Assembly: GCA_030533085.1 (NCBI GenBank)
Contig: JAUNJZ010000005.1
Coordinates: 18,447 to 82,446 of the forward strand
Source of the DNA: Synergistaceae bacterium
GTDB lineage: Bacteria > Synergistota > Synergistia > Synergistales > Synergistaceae
DNA length: 64,000 nucleotides
Direction of reading: 5' to 3'
This document shows positions 15,593 to 23,711 of the stretch, one piece after another. Below the pieces are notes generated by a model that saw nothing but the letters and a program-made list of their open reading frames with translations, was not told the DNA's origin and did no database searches. The position numbers and the translations under genes were made by a program. Position 1 is the first letter of the stretch, and each line of letters opens with the position of its first letter.

Positions 15593-16708
15593 CTAATACA
15601 GCTCCATATATATTTTCAGCACGCGCTCCCTGTCCAGCGGAACGAAGTTGTTCGCCAGCAGCCGCTGTTGGCATTGCATTACGGAATCGGCAAATTCTTC
15701 CAGCTCCGTTTCTTTTACTCCGTATTCGTGGAGCGCTTTTTTATGGAGTATCTCGTTGAGCAGCTCTTCCAGGGCGTCCCAGCTTTCTTCTTTCGGGCGG
15801 CGCAGCAGCGACGATATGAAGCTCATCATTTTTGATATTTCGCCGCTGTCTTTTATTTCAAGGTAGTTTTTCATCACTCCGGTAAATACAGCGTAGTTGC
15901 TTTCTCCATGCGGGACGTGATAGCTGCCGCCCAACGGATAGGAGAGGGCATGTACCGCGGCGCAGCCGGCGGTGCCGAAGGCGATGCCGGCGTAGTTGGA
16001 GGCTGTGAGGAAGGAGTCGAGCAGCGGGAGGCGTGCTTCGCGCCCTTTTTCCTTTATTTCGATGTAGTTTTTTATTATTATTTCTATAGCTCTGTAGGAG
16101 AGCATTTTTGTGAAATCTGTCGCTTTAGGCGAGAGAGCTGATTCCACGGCGTGGACGAGCGCGTCTATGGAGCTGGCGGCGAATACGTCAAATGGCAGTT
16201 CCATAAGCAGCTCAGGGATGAGCGCGGCCTGATCGGCAAAGAGCGCGTCGGAGACAAGTCCCATTTTTACGCCGAGGCTGCTGCGGTTTATTATCGAGAT
16301 GTTCGTAACTTCGCTGCCGGTGCCGCAGGTCGTGGGGACGATAACAAATTGGCGGAGACGCTTTATGGAGGCCGGGTCGGCGTAGAGTTCGTCCGTTTTT
16401 CTGCCGCCTGAGGCAGCCACGACCTTCGCTATGTCTACGACGGAGCCTCCGCCGACAGCGATCAGCCGTTTGAAGTCCAGCTTCGCGGCTGCCTCGATTA
16501 TCGCGTCTGTCGTCAGATCTGTCGGTTCTCCGCTGCCGAAGTCTTCCCAGAAGAGAGTTTTAACGGGCAGCTTGAGCTTTTCAAAGTAGTTTTCGTAGAT
16601 GGGGCGAATGGTAAAGATGAGGTCGCCGGCTCCGAGCGAAAATTCACGGGCGAATGCGGCGCAGTCTTTGAAGCGATGCAGTTCTGTTTTAAGAATGACT
16701 TCTCTCAT
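15593..16708 (-). CDS. 4hbD: 4-hydroxybutyrate dehydrogenase (iron-type alcohol dehydrogenase)
   Basis: 371 aa. The NAD site is AVGGGSVVDIAK, with PTTCGTGSEVTN. The metal-binding stretch has Asp and His residues in SSIDALVHAVE and in HALSYPLGGSYHVPHGESNY. The last motif and the ending DSVMQCQQRLLANNF closely follow Clostridium kluyveri 4HbD, which interconverts succinic semialdehyde and 4-hydroxybutyrate. GGGAGGT precedes the ATG. It stands alone; no succinate-semialdehyde dehydrogenase or CoA transferase is nearby, so pathway direction (succinate or 4-aminobutyrate fermentation) is open. Confidence 0.88.
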   Translation of the reverse strand: MREVILKTELHRFKDCAAFAREFSLGAGDLIFTIRPIYENYFEKLKLPVKTLFWEDFGSGEPTDLTTDAIIEAAAKLDFKRLIAVGGGSVVDIAKVVAASGGRKTDELYADPASIKRLRQFVIVPTTCGTGSEVTNISIINRSSLGVKMGLVSDALFADQAALIPELLMELPFDVFAASSIDALVHAVESALSPKATDFTKMLSYRAIEIIIKNYIEIKEKGREARLPLLDSFLTASNYAGIAFGTAGCAAVHALSYPLGGSYHVPHGESNYAVFTGVMKNYLEIKDSGEISKMMSFISSLLRRPKEESWDALEELLNEILHKKALHEYGVKETELEEFADSVMQCQQRLLANNFVPLDRERVLKIYMELY

Positions 16709-16896
16709 AGCGGATACCTCCCAAAATAGGCTCTCTCAATTATAATACAAGCGGCGCGCGGCATGGTTGTTGTCTTTCTTATTTTTTACTTTTTTATCTT
16801 TTATTCTGTTCTTGAAATAAAGCCTTTTGCCTGCTGTCCCTTTTGTTTATATGTCGCTTTCTCTGTCGGGAGGTATATCAGAAGGCAGTCTCTGCC

Positions 16897-16924
16897 TTGA
16901 CATTTTCTGTGCCGCGAGTATAAA
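16897..16924 (+). promoter_or_regulatory. Promoter of the metQ leader
   Basis: Perfect -35 TTGACA (16897-16902), 16-base spacer, TATAAA (16919-16924). Transcription should start near 16931, about 50 bases before the leader peptide start. The rest of the gap from 16709 to here is the AT-rich upstream region of the divergent dehydrogenase gene. Confidence 0.75.
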
Positions 16925-16981
16925 ATTTCAGCAATGTTTCTGCGGCGGCTGGCCGATATTCTGTTGAAGGGGGAAGGCGCG

Positions 16982-17065
16982 GTGTATCAGACGAAGATGT
17001 TCTCGATAATGTATATGATGATGCGCGGCGGCTGCGGCTCCCTTCCTGATTTGGCCGGCGTCTGA
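16982..17065 (+). CDS. Methionine-rich leader peptide of metQ
   Basis: 27 codons and TGA, starting at GTG 16982 with an AAGGGGG ribosome site 8 bases upstream. The peptide reads MYQTKMFSIMYMMMRGG and ends GSLPDLAGV. Five Met codons occur in nine positions (16997-17023) just before the attenuator, three of them consecutive. The gene ends 20 bases before a terminator, the spacing of classical amino-acid leader peptides such as TrpL or ThrL. Its likely role is to sense charged methionyl-tRNA by ribosome stalling and so control metQ. It has no recognisable function as a protein. Confidence 0.7.
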   Translation: MYQTKMFSIMYMMMRGGCGSLPDLAGV

Positions 17066-17118
17066 TTTTCGCGTCGTCATTACAGGACCGGAACCGCCCT
17101 GCGGCTCCGGTCTTTTTT
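17032..17118 (+). promoter_or_regulatory. metQ attenuator: competing antiterminator and terminator
   Basis: Terminator: 17086-17097 pairs with 17101-17112 (11 pairs, one mismatch), followed by six T (17113-17118). The ten bases CTGCGGCTCC in its 3' half (17099-17108) are repeated exactly at 17032-17041, just after the Met codons. That upstream copy can pair with 17090-17097 (7 of 8 bases) and so block the terminator. A ribosome held at the Met codons would leave 17032-17041 free, giving read-through when methionine is scarce. Confidence 0.65.
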
Positions 17119-17228
17119 AATGTCAACAAGCTTTTGGAAGGAGGTTTTCGCGCCTTTTCAGCGGCGCGCCGTGAGGGGGATCTAATTTGTCAGGCCGTTT
17201 TCGGCACAAAATTTTTGGAGGGATTTTT

Positions 17229-18005
17229 ATGAAGAAGTTTATCGTTGCGTTTTGCGCCTTGCTCGCGCTCTCACAGCCGGCCTTTGCGGCCGAAAGGATC
17301 GTTCTCGGAGTCACGCCGTTTCCGGCTCACGAGATAGCGTCTGTCGCGAAGGATGTTCTCGCAAAAGAGGGTTACGATTTGAAGATAGTGGAGTTCACTG
17401 ATTTCGTACAGCCCAATCTCGCGTTGGAGGATAAAAGCCTTGACGCGAATTTCTTCCAGCATGTTCCTTATCTGGAGAATATGAAGAGCGAGAAGAAGCT
17501 CGATATCGTGCCGCTGGTGAAGGTGCATCTGCTGCCTATAGGCATCTATTCCCAGAAGATAAAGTCGCTGAATGATGTGCCGGATAGGGCGGTTGTGGCG
17601 CTGCCGAGCGACCCGACGAACGGCTTCCGCGCCTATAAGCTGCTGGAGCGCGAGGGGCTGCTCAAGATGAAGCCTGGCAATAAGCTTACGGCGCTCGATA
17701 TTGTGGAGAATCCAAAGAAGCTGAAGATCATCGAGCTTGAAGCGCCGCAGCTCCCGCGCACTCTGCCGGATACTACGATATCGGTGATCAATATGAATTT
17801 CGCTGTGGACGCCGGACTTGACCCGACTAAGGAGGCGCTGGCGCTGGAAGCGGGCGATTCTCCTTACGCGGTGGTGCTGGCCTGCCGCGGCGGAGATGAG
17901 GACTCAGCGAAGATAAAGGCGCTCGCGAAGGCGCTCAATTCGCCGGAGGTGAAGAAGTTCATCACGGAGAAGCTTTCGGCAAAGGGAGTTATTCCGGCTT
18001 TCTGA
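17229..18005 (+). CDS. metQ: MetQ/NlpA-family methionine-binding protein
   Basis: About 258 aa. A signal peptide (MKKFIVAFCALLALSQPAFA) without a lipobox is followed by a NlpA/MetQ domain: GVTPFPAHEIASVAKDVL, the conserved DANFFQHVPYLENM and ALPSDPTNGFRAYKLLE. ATG 17229 has GGAGGG six bases upstream. MetQ proteins feed the MetNI ABC importer, but neither metN nor metI is adjacent; the gene is monocistronic between its attenuator and a terminator. Methionine as ligand is supported by the Met-rich leader, though related proteins bind other amino acids or dipeptides. Confidence 0.88.
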   Translation: MKKFIVAFCALLALSQPAFAAERIVLGVTPFPAHEIASVAKDVLAKEGYDLKIVEFTDFVQPNLALEDKSLDANFFQHVPYLENMKSEKKLDIVPLVKVHLLPIGIYSQKIKSLNDVPDRAVVALPSDPTNGFRAYKLLEREGLLKMKPGNKLTALDIVENPKKLKIIELEAPQLPRTLPDTTISVINMNFAVDAGLDPTKEALALEAGDSPYAVVLACRGGDEDSAKIKALAKALNSPEVKKFITEKLSAKGVIPAF

Positions 18006-18024
18006 TAAAAGATCGGTAAGAGAG

Positions 18025-18099
18025 AGCCGCTGATTGTATGCGCCGGTCATGCCGCGGTCTGCTTGCGGCGCGGCCGGCGCATTTGACCGGCGGCTTTTT
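18025..18099 (+). terminator. Terminator after metQ
   Basis: GCCGGTCA (18042-18049) pairs with TGACCGGC (18084-18091), and an outer AGCCGC/GCGGCT adds to the stem; five T follow. It ends at the stop of the convergent gene. Confidence 0.8.
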
Positions 18100-19615
18100 A
18101 GTAGATGCTTCCGGCTTTTATTGCCAGCTCTTCAAGCAGCTTCTCCATTTTGCCGCTCACAGGATGGCCTTTCAAGCCGTATGCTCCGGCCAGCTCTTCC
18201 ATTCTCGGGAAGGCGATCCAGGTCGAGCCTTTTCCATCTTCCCATACGGAGAGACGCAGCGGCAGCTCCAGCGATATGCTAGGATTCTCGAGCATCAGCT
18301 TTGTCCCAACCTGAGGCGAGCCGAATACGAGCACTGTGGTAGGCGGCAGCTCCATGCCGGCCTCAAGGGCGTTTTTCCTGTGGTCATACTTCGCAAAGAG
18401 CGGTATGCCGCGCTCTTTCAGCTCATTTTCAAGGCGTGCGACAGTCTCGTCCACGGGAAACTGGCTCTCGTAGAGGAATAATCTGTTGTCGTCGCTCCCC
18501 GTTTCCATCTCCTGTCCGAAGGCGGCGGCGATGCGTCTGCCGAGGTTTGTAAGATCAACGCCCTCTTTGTTTGCGAGCAGCGTGACGCAGACCAGCTCTG
18601 CGGGGTCTGTGAATCGGCTGAGGAAGGCGCTGTAGCCCGGAACGGAGCCTTTGATATCCATCAGGCCGGGGTGTCCGTAGAAATGCCAGCCGGCAACGGC
18701 CGGTACGTTTTCTCCGTTCGGCAGCTTCCACGGCCCGTAGATGAGCGCCCTGTTTTCAGGCCGCGCTATCAGCACGCTGCCGGCAAGGGCGATATCCCAA
18801 AATGATATATCCTGCGCGCTCGCCCATATATCGGAGTATCCGCGCAGCGCCGAGGCCGCCGTCTGAGCGGCCTTTTCCCCTCCCTCGCCGCCGGAGGCCG
18901 CTTCGGTGGGGTCTATCATGCGGCGGTCGCTTTTGAAGTGTTCGTGCAGGTCGTTTGTGAGGCTGATATCTTCGTGAGGGAATTTATCAAGGTCGCCGGC
19001 GAAGCCGGTGTGACGCAGCCCGAGAAAATCTATCTGGTTTTCTCTGACGAAACCCTCGTAGCTCCTGCCGCTTACGCGCTCTATGGCCTCAGTCAGCAGC
19101 GCGAAGTTCGTCGCGCTCAGAGCGACGGCGCTTCCCGGAGCAAAGGCCAGCGGAATTTCCTCTACAAGCGCGAGCGCCTTCGCGAAATCGAAGCCCGCCG
19201 CCGCATTCCAGCCCGGCTGCTTGCTGTAATCGGCAATTCCCGACGAATGGCGCAGCAGGTCAAGCAATGTGATATCCCTCCACGACGCGGGCAGCTCCGG
19301 AATATAGTTCGAGACCTTGTCCTCCGCGCGCATCAGCCCGCGTTCGCATAGCTGCATCAGCGCGACGGCGGCGAAGCCCTGGGATATGGGGCCGGCCGGC
19401 CACATCGTATTGACCGAGGCAAGGCGGTGTTTTTTATCCGAGAGGCCGTATCCGGCGACGCGCGATATATACGGCGCCTGCACTATAGCCAGCGCCATTC
19501 CCGTTATGCCCTCTTTTTCCATAAAGTCCCATATCATCGCGTCGACCGTCCTTCCGAGATATGAGATATCGGCGCTGCCTCTGGCTTTGATCTTTCCGTC
19601 CTCTTCCCTGTTCAT
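18098..19615 (-). CDS. Beta-lactamase-fold protein with degenerate active site, fused to DUF302
   Basis: About 505 aa. Residues roughly 20-375 follow the serine beta-lactamase/class C fold (MQLCERGLMRAEDKVSNYIPEL, LLRHSSGIADY). However, the S-x-x-K site reads PISQ (Ser to Pro, Lys to Gln) and the Y-x-N site reads LSA, so the usual catalytic triad is absent. The last 120 residues are a DUF302 domain (VARLENELKERGIPLFAKYDH, VLVFGSPQVGTKLM, LPLRLSVWEDG). No signal peptide. The start is set at ATG 19615, which has AAAGGA nine bases ahead; ATG 19633 has no ribosome site. Function unknown; probably binding or structural rather than hydrolytic. Confidence 0.75.
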   Translation of the reverse strand: MNREEDGKIKARGSADISYLGRTVDAMIWDFMEKEGITGMALAIVQAPYISRVAGYGLSDKKHRLASVNTMWPAGPISQGFAAVALMQLCERGLMRAEDKVSNYIPELPASWRDITLLDLLRHSSGIADYSKQPGWNAAAGFDFAKALALVEEIPLAFAPGSAVALSATNFALLTEAIERVSGRSYEGFVRENQIDFLGLRHTGFAGDLDKFPHEDISLTNDLHEHFKSDRRMIDPTEAASGGEGGEKAAQTAASALRGYSDIWASAQDISFWDIALAGSVLIARPENRALIYGPWKLPNGENVPAVAGWHFYGHPGLMDIKGSVPGYSAFLSRFTDPAELVCVTLLANKEGVDLTNLGRRIAAAFGQEMETGSDDNRLFLYESQFPVDETVARLENELKERGIPLFAKYDHRKNALEAGMELPPTTVLVFGSPQVGTKLMLENPSISLELPLRLSVWEDGKGSTWIAFPRMEELAGAYGLKGHPVSGKMEKLLEELAIKAGSIY

Positions 19616-19739
19616 CTTCATCATTCCTTTCATCGCTTATGCGGGCGGAAATGCCCTCGCTCTACCTTACAGCGCGAAGGGGACGGCGGAAAGATAATCT
19701 TATTCAGCGGCGGCTAGTGATTTATGCTCAATCCGCGGA

Positions 19740-19764
19740 TAAAAAAAGGAGGGCAAAGCCCTCC
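19740..19764 (-). terminator. Terminator of the metF-metH operon
   Basis: On the minus strand GGAGGGC/GCCCTCC with a TTT loop is followed by seven T, 45 bases after the metH stop. Confidence 0.9.
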
Positions 19765-19809
19765 GCTGCCGTTTCGTCTCTTGTAATTTTTCAGCGCGCG
19801 GCGGCCGGG

Positions 19810-22164
19810 CTAAAGCTTTTCCGCATGGCGAACCGTTTCCATCGCGTCTTTCGCGTAACAGTCAGCGCCTGTGTATTCGGCAAGGCTTTCCGTGAGCACT
19901 GCGCCTCCGACTATGACTTTTACGCCGGGACATTCCTTTCTCAGCAGCTCTATTGTCTTTTTCATGCTGGCTACCGTGGTGGTCATCAGCGCTGAAAGGC
20001 CGACTATCCCGGCGCCGCTTTCTTTTACGGCGTCGGCTACGCGGCGCGGCGGAACATCTTTTCCGAGGTCGGTCACGTCGAAGTTGTAATTTTCCAGTAT
20101 CACTTTGACTATATTCTTTCCAATGTCGTGTATGTCTCCATGTACTGTGGCGATTACGATTTTCGGTCCTTTTCTGTCTGCCCCGCCGCTTTTCGCAAGC
20201 TCGGCGCGCAGCGTTTCAAAGGCGCTTTTCGCCGCCTCCGCCGATTTTATCAGCCCCGGCAGGAATATTTTCCCGCCTTCGTAGTCTTTGCCTATCTTGT
20301 CCAGCGCCGGGATTATCTCCTTTTCGACGACGGCGAGCGGCTCCATCTCTTTCAGCAGCAGCGCCGCCGCTTTCGCGGCCTCATCTTTCAGCCCGCGCGC
20401 TATCGCGTATTCAAGCCCAGGAATTTCGCCCTTTGCCGTCTCCGGCTGAGCGGGCAGAGCCGCGCCGTATTTTTCCATGTAGCAGGCTGCGCCTTCATCC
20501 TGCCGCAGCAGCACTCTGGCGGCGGCTGCGGTATCCATCATTCCAGCGTCGCCGGGATTCATTATCGGGGCGTCCAGTCCGGCGGCAAAGGCCATCGCGA
20601 GCATCGTGCGGTTTATTATCGGGCGGGCAGGAAGGCCGAAGGATACGTTGCTGACTCCCAGCACAGTCCGCACTCCCAGCTCCTTTTTGACGAGCGATAT
20701 CGCCCTCATTGTTTCAAGCGCCTGATGCGGCTGCGCGCTGACTGTCATCATCAGGCAGTCTATCAGCACGTCTTCGCGCGCTATTCCCGCCGCTTCCGCC
20801 GCCTCGACTATGCGGCGCGCTATCGCGAGGCGGCTCTCCGCGTCGTCGGGGACTCCATTTTCGTCGAGCGTCAGGCCAAGCAGCGCACAGCCGTATTTTT
20901 TCGCTATCGGCAGAATCCTTTCCAGCGATTCTTTTTTGCCGTTGACGGAGTTCAGCAGCGGCTTGCCATTGTATATGCGGGCGGCGCGTTCCAGCGCCTC
21001 CGGCGAGGCGGAGTCGAGCTGCAGCGGAAGGCGTGTCACGGCCTGTATTTCGCGCACAGCCTCTTCCAGCGTCGCCGCTTCGTCTATGTCAGGCAGCCCC
21101 ACGTTCACATCGAGGACTTGCGCCCCCTGCTCCTCTTCGCCTATCGCCTCGCGCAGCAGGAAGCCGATATCGTGAGAGCGCAGCGCAGCTTGCAGCGCTT
21201 TTTTGCCGGTAGGGTTGAGCCGTTCGCCGATTACCGTTATCCGGTCGAAGCTGACAACGCGCGACGGAGTGCATATCGCGCAGCGCTTCGTCGTTTTTCT
21301 TTCAAATGGCTCCGCGCCTTTCAGAGCTTCGCGGGTAAGGCGTATATATTCCGGGTCTGTGCCGCAGCAGCCGCCTACGAAGCGCGCCCCCTGATCCACA
21401 AATTCTCTGGCGTACATCGCGAATTCACGCGGCGTTATGTCGTAGTCCGTCTTTCCATCTCTGAGAACGGGCAGTCCGGCATTTGGCTGCACCAGAACCG
21501 GAAGGGATGTAGAATCCAGTATTCTTTTGACGATGGGGGCGAGCTGTTTCGGGCCGAGCGAGCAGTTGACACCCAGCGCCGCCACCCCCAGCGCCTCGAG
21601 CGTCGCCGTCATCGATTCGACGCAGCTTCCGAAGAAGGTCGTTCCGTTTTCCTCAAAGCTCATTGTGGCGAATACAGGCAGCTCTGAATTTTCCTTTGCG
21701 GCGATGACCGCCGCCTTCAGCTCGTATAGGTCGGTAAAGGTCTCCAGAAGGATAAAGTCCGCTCCGGCCTCATCCCCCGCGCGAACTACTTCAGCGAATA
21801 TCTCTACCGCTTCGTCGAAGGGCAGATCCCCCGACGGAGAGAGCACGCGGCCGCATGGGCCGATGTCGAGCGCGACGTATTTTCCCTCATAGGCTGAGGC
21901 TGCCTCTTTCGCGTTTGTCACAGCCGCCGTCACCATGTCGCGCAGCGGCAGCCCGGCCTTTTCCGCCTTGAAGCGGTTGGCTCCGAATGTATTTGCGAGT
22001 ATCACGTCCGCTCCGGCCTCAAGATATTCCCGGTGTATCGCCGTTATCATATCCGGCGCGCTTATGTTCAGGCTCTCCGGCACTGTTCCCAGCTTCATTC
22101 CCCTGCGCTGGAGCATCGTCCCCATTGCGCCGTCGAATAGCAATATTTTATCAAGCTTTATCAC
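19810..22164 (-). CDS. metH: B12-dependent methionine synthase, catalytic part without reactivation domain
   Basis: 784 aa against about 1230 for full-length MetH. Domains in order: homocysteine S-methyltransferase (LFDGAMGTMLQRRG; Zn cysteines in GVNCSLGP and GGCCGTD), methyltetrahydrofolate-binding domain (VIGERLNPTG, QVLDVNVGLPDID), cobalamin cap, and B12 Rossmann domain with the axial His motif GDIHDIGKN. The SAM-binding reactivation domain is missing here and is encoded by the gene just upstream. GTG start at 22164 with AGAGGAG nine bases ahead, overlapping that gene by 14 bases. The split form is known from Thermotoga. Confidence 0.95.
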   Translation of the reverse strand: MIKLDKILLFDGAMGTMLQRRGMKLGTVPESLNISAPDMITAIHREYLEAGADVILANTFGANRFKAEKAGLPLRDMVTAAVTNAKEAASAYEGKYVALDIGPCGRVLSPSGDLPFDEAVEIFAEVVRAGDEAGADFILLETFTDLYELKAAVIAAKENSELPVFATMSFEENGTTFFGSCVESMTATLEALGVAALGVNCSLGPKQLAPIVKRILDSTSLPVLVQPNAGLPVLRDGKTDYDITPREFAMYAREFVDQGARFVGGCCGTDPEYIRLTREALKGAEPFERKTTKRCAICTPSRVVSFDRITVIGERLNPTGKKALQAALRSHDIGFLLREAIGEEEQGAQVLDVNVGLPDIDEAATLEEAVREIQAVTRLPLQLDSASPEALERAARIYNGKPLLNSVNGKKESLERILPIAKKYGCALLGLTLDENGVPDDAESRLAIARRIVEAAEAAGIAREDVLIDCLMMTVSAQPHQALETMRAISLVKKELGVRTVLGVSNVSFGLPARPIINRTMLAMAFAAGLDAPIMNPGDAGMMDTAAAARVLLRQDEGAACYMEKYGAALPAQPETAKGEIPGLEYAIARGLKDEAAKAAALLLKEMEPLAVVEKEIIPALDKIGKDYEGGKIFLPGLIKSAEAAKSAFETLRAELAKSGGADRKGPKIVIATVHGDIHDIGKNIVKVILENYNFDVTDLGKDVPPRRVADAVKESGAGIVGLSALMTTTVASMKKTIELLRKECPGVKVIVGGAVLTESLAEYTGADCYAKDAMETVRHAEKL

Positions 22165-22831
22165 CGCAGCAGGCTCCTCTCATTCTGTACGGACAGGATT
22201 CGGCGGCGGCGCAGCCGACGCAGTCCCTTCTTCTGTTTTGCGGGCTGTCGGCGAGGCCGACGACCGCCGTCACTGATTTCATCGGCGTAAGCATGCTGCT
22301 CCGCGTGAGCCTGAGACCGATCTTCCTCCCCGCGTCAAGCGCTTCGATTATTTTTGCCGATTCCGACTGCGCGACGCCGCCGTAGCCGGGAGAAAAGCGC
22401 ATGGTAAGAAACTTTCCCTCTCCCGCTTCCGCCATTATCGCAAGCTCCGTCTCGTCGCAGAGACGTTCCGCCTCGGCAGAGGCGCAGGCGTCAAGGATAA
22501 GGGCGCGCGACAGATTTTCGACTCCCCTTCTTGCAATCAGCCTGTCCGTCTCAGCGCCAAGCGTCACGGCCATCAGCGCCGCTCTGCCGCAGCCGCGGCA
22601 AAGCCCGGCCAGCTCCGCGCCGCGCAGTCTGAGGGCGGGGCTTATCTCGATTTCGTCGCCGCTCACAGTTATATCGAATATCCTATAGACCGAACGGGAG
22701 GCGGCACTCCGCCGCAGCTCCGCGTAGGATTCTCTTATCTCCTCTTCAAGCTCCTCGTCAGCCTCGCCCTTCACTCCCAGCAGCCGCCTTATCTCCGCCG
22801 CGACGGATGGCGGCGGGAGCAGTTCAGCCAC
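22151..22831 (-). CDS. Methionine synthase reactivation domain, separate protein
   Basis: 226 aa. The central RFSPGYGG and LTPMKSVTAVVGL motifs are those of the SAM-binding MetH activation domain, which remethylates cob(II)alamin; the C-terminus carries a DCVGCAAAESCPYR cysteine group. The gene overlaps both metF (8 bases) and metH (14 bases), so the three are translated as a coupled set. GTG start. It supplies in trans the domain that the metH product lacks. Confidence 0.88.
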   Translation of the reverse strand: MAELLPPPSVAAEIRRLLGVKGEADEELEEEIRESYAELRRSAASRSVYRIFDITVSGDEIEISPALRLRGAELAGLCRGCGRAALMAVTLGAETDRLIARRGVENLSRALILDACASAEAERLCDETELAIMAEAGEGKFLTMRFSPGYGGVAQSESAKIIEALDAGRKIGLRLTRSSMLTPMKSVTAVVGLADSPQNRRRDCVGCAAAESCPYRMRGACCGDKA

Positions 22832-23693
22832 GCTTGACCCTCAAAGAATAGAGTACGCCGCGGATATTTTCGCATATCCGCTTCGCGATGTCCGGCTGGT
22901 TCATCGTATAAAGATGTATTCCGTCCACACCCTCCGCGAGCAGCTCTATTATCTGGTTCGTCGCGTAGGCGATGCCGGCCTCGCGCATTGCCATAGCGTT
23001 GTGGCCGTAGGCGCGGATTATCTTCTGCACCGCCTCCGGCACCGACGCGCCGCACATGGAGACCATGCGGCTTATCTGCGACGGCGAAGTTATCGGCATT
23101 ATGCCGGCCTCTATGCGCGTCGTCACGCCGAGCCTGCGCGCGCTGTCGCGGAAGCTGTAGAAGAATCTGTTGTCGAAGAAGAGCTGGCTTATGAGCACAT
23201 CGACGCCGCAGTCGCATTTGGCCTTCAGATATTCCAGATCCTGCTGCATCGAGTAGGCCTCTATATGCTTTTCGGGATAGCAGGCGGCAAAGATGTGAAA
23301 GTCATAGTTTTCATTGATGAAGGTTATAAGGTCGCTGGCATGTTTGAAGTCCTTCGTCCCCTCGTCGCCTATGTCGCCGCGCATGGCAAGTATGTTCTGT
23401 ATCCCGCGCTCGCGCAGCGAATCCAGCGTCGCGCGCATCTCGCCGCGCGTGCTGCCGACGCAGGTAAGATGCGCCAGCGCCGGAATGGCGTAATCACGCT
23501 GTATGCGCGAGGCTATTTCCGCCGTGTTCTCGCGGCTGGTGCCTCCCGCTCCGTATGTGACGCTGATAAGATCCGGGTCGAGGCTCGCCAGCGCGTCTAC
23601 CGTGGCGAATATCTGCGACAGCTCTCCGCTGCCCTTGGGCGGGAATATTTCAAATGAAAATGTCGGTTTGTCCAGCTTAAAAAAGTTTTTCAC
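22824..23693 (-). CDS. metF: Methylenetetrahydrofolate reductase
   Basis: 289 aa, full length for MetF. FEIFPPKG carries the catalytic Glu; DLISVTYGAGGTSR, HLTCVGSTR, NILAMRGD and DVLISQLFFDN follow in the normal order. It makes 5-methyl-THF, the methyl donor for the MetH encoded two genes downstream. GTG start with AAGGAG eight bases upstream. It begins 18 bases after the HAD phosphatase stop and may be read through from the cobS promoter. Confidence 0.96.
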   Translation of the reverse strand: MKNFFKLDKPTFSFEIFPPKGSGELSQIFATVDALASLDPDLISVTYGAGGTSRENTAEIASRIQRDYAIPALAHLTCVGSTRGEMRATLDSLRERGIQNILAMRGDIGDEGTKDFKHASDLITFINENYDFHIFAACYPEKHIEAYSMQQDLEYLKAKCDCGVDVLISQLFFDNRFFYSFRDSARRLGVTTRIEAGIMPITSPSQISRMVSMCGASVPEAVQKIIRAYGHNAMAMREAGIAYATNQIIELLAEGVDGIHLYTMNQPDIAKRICENIRGVLYSLRVKRG

Positions 23694-23711
23694 AGCATTC
23701 GCTCCTTATGC

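Noticed and set aside
16934..16981. Longer version of the methionine leader starting at ATG 16934
   Set aside because: In frame, but only a few bases from the expected transcription start and without a ribosome site; GTG 16982 has an excellent one.
20128..21687. 519-codon open frame on the plus strand
   Set aside because: It is antisense to metH, made possible by the strong GC3 bias; Arg-rich composition and no ribosome site or family match.
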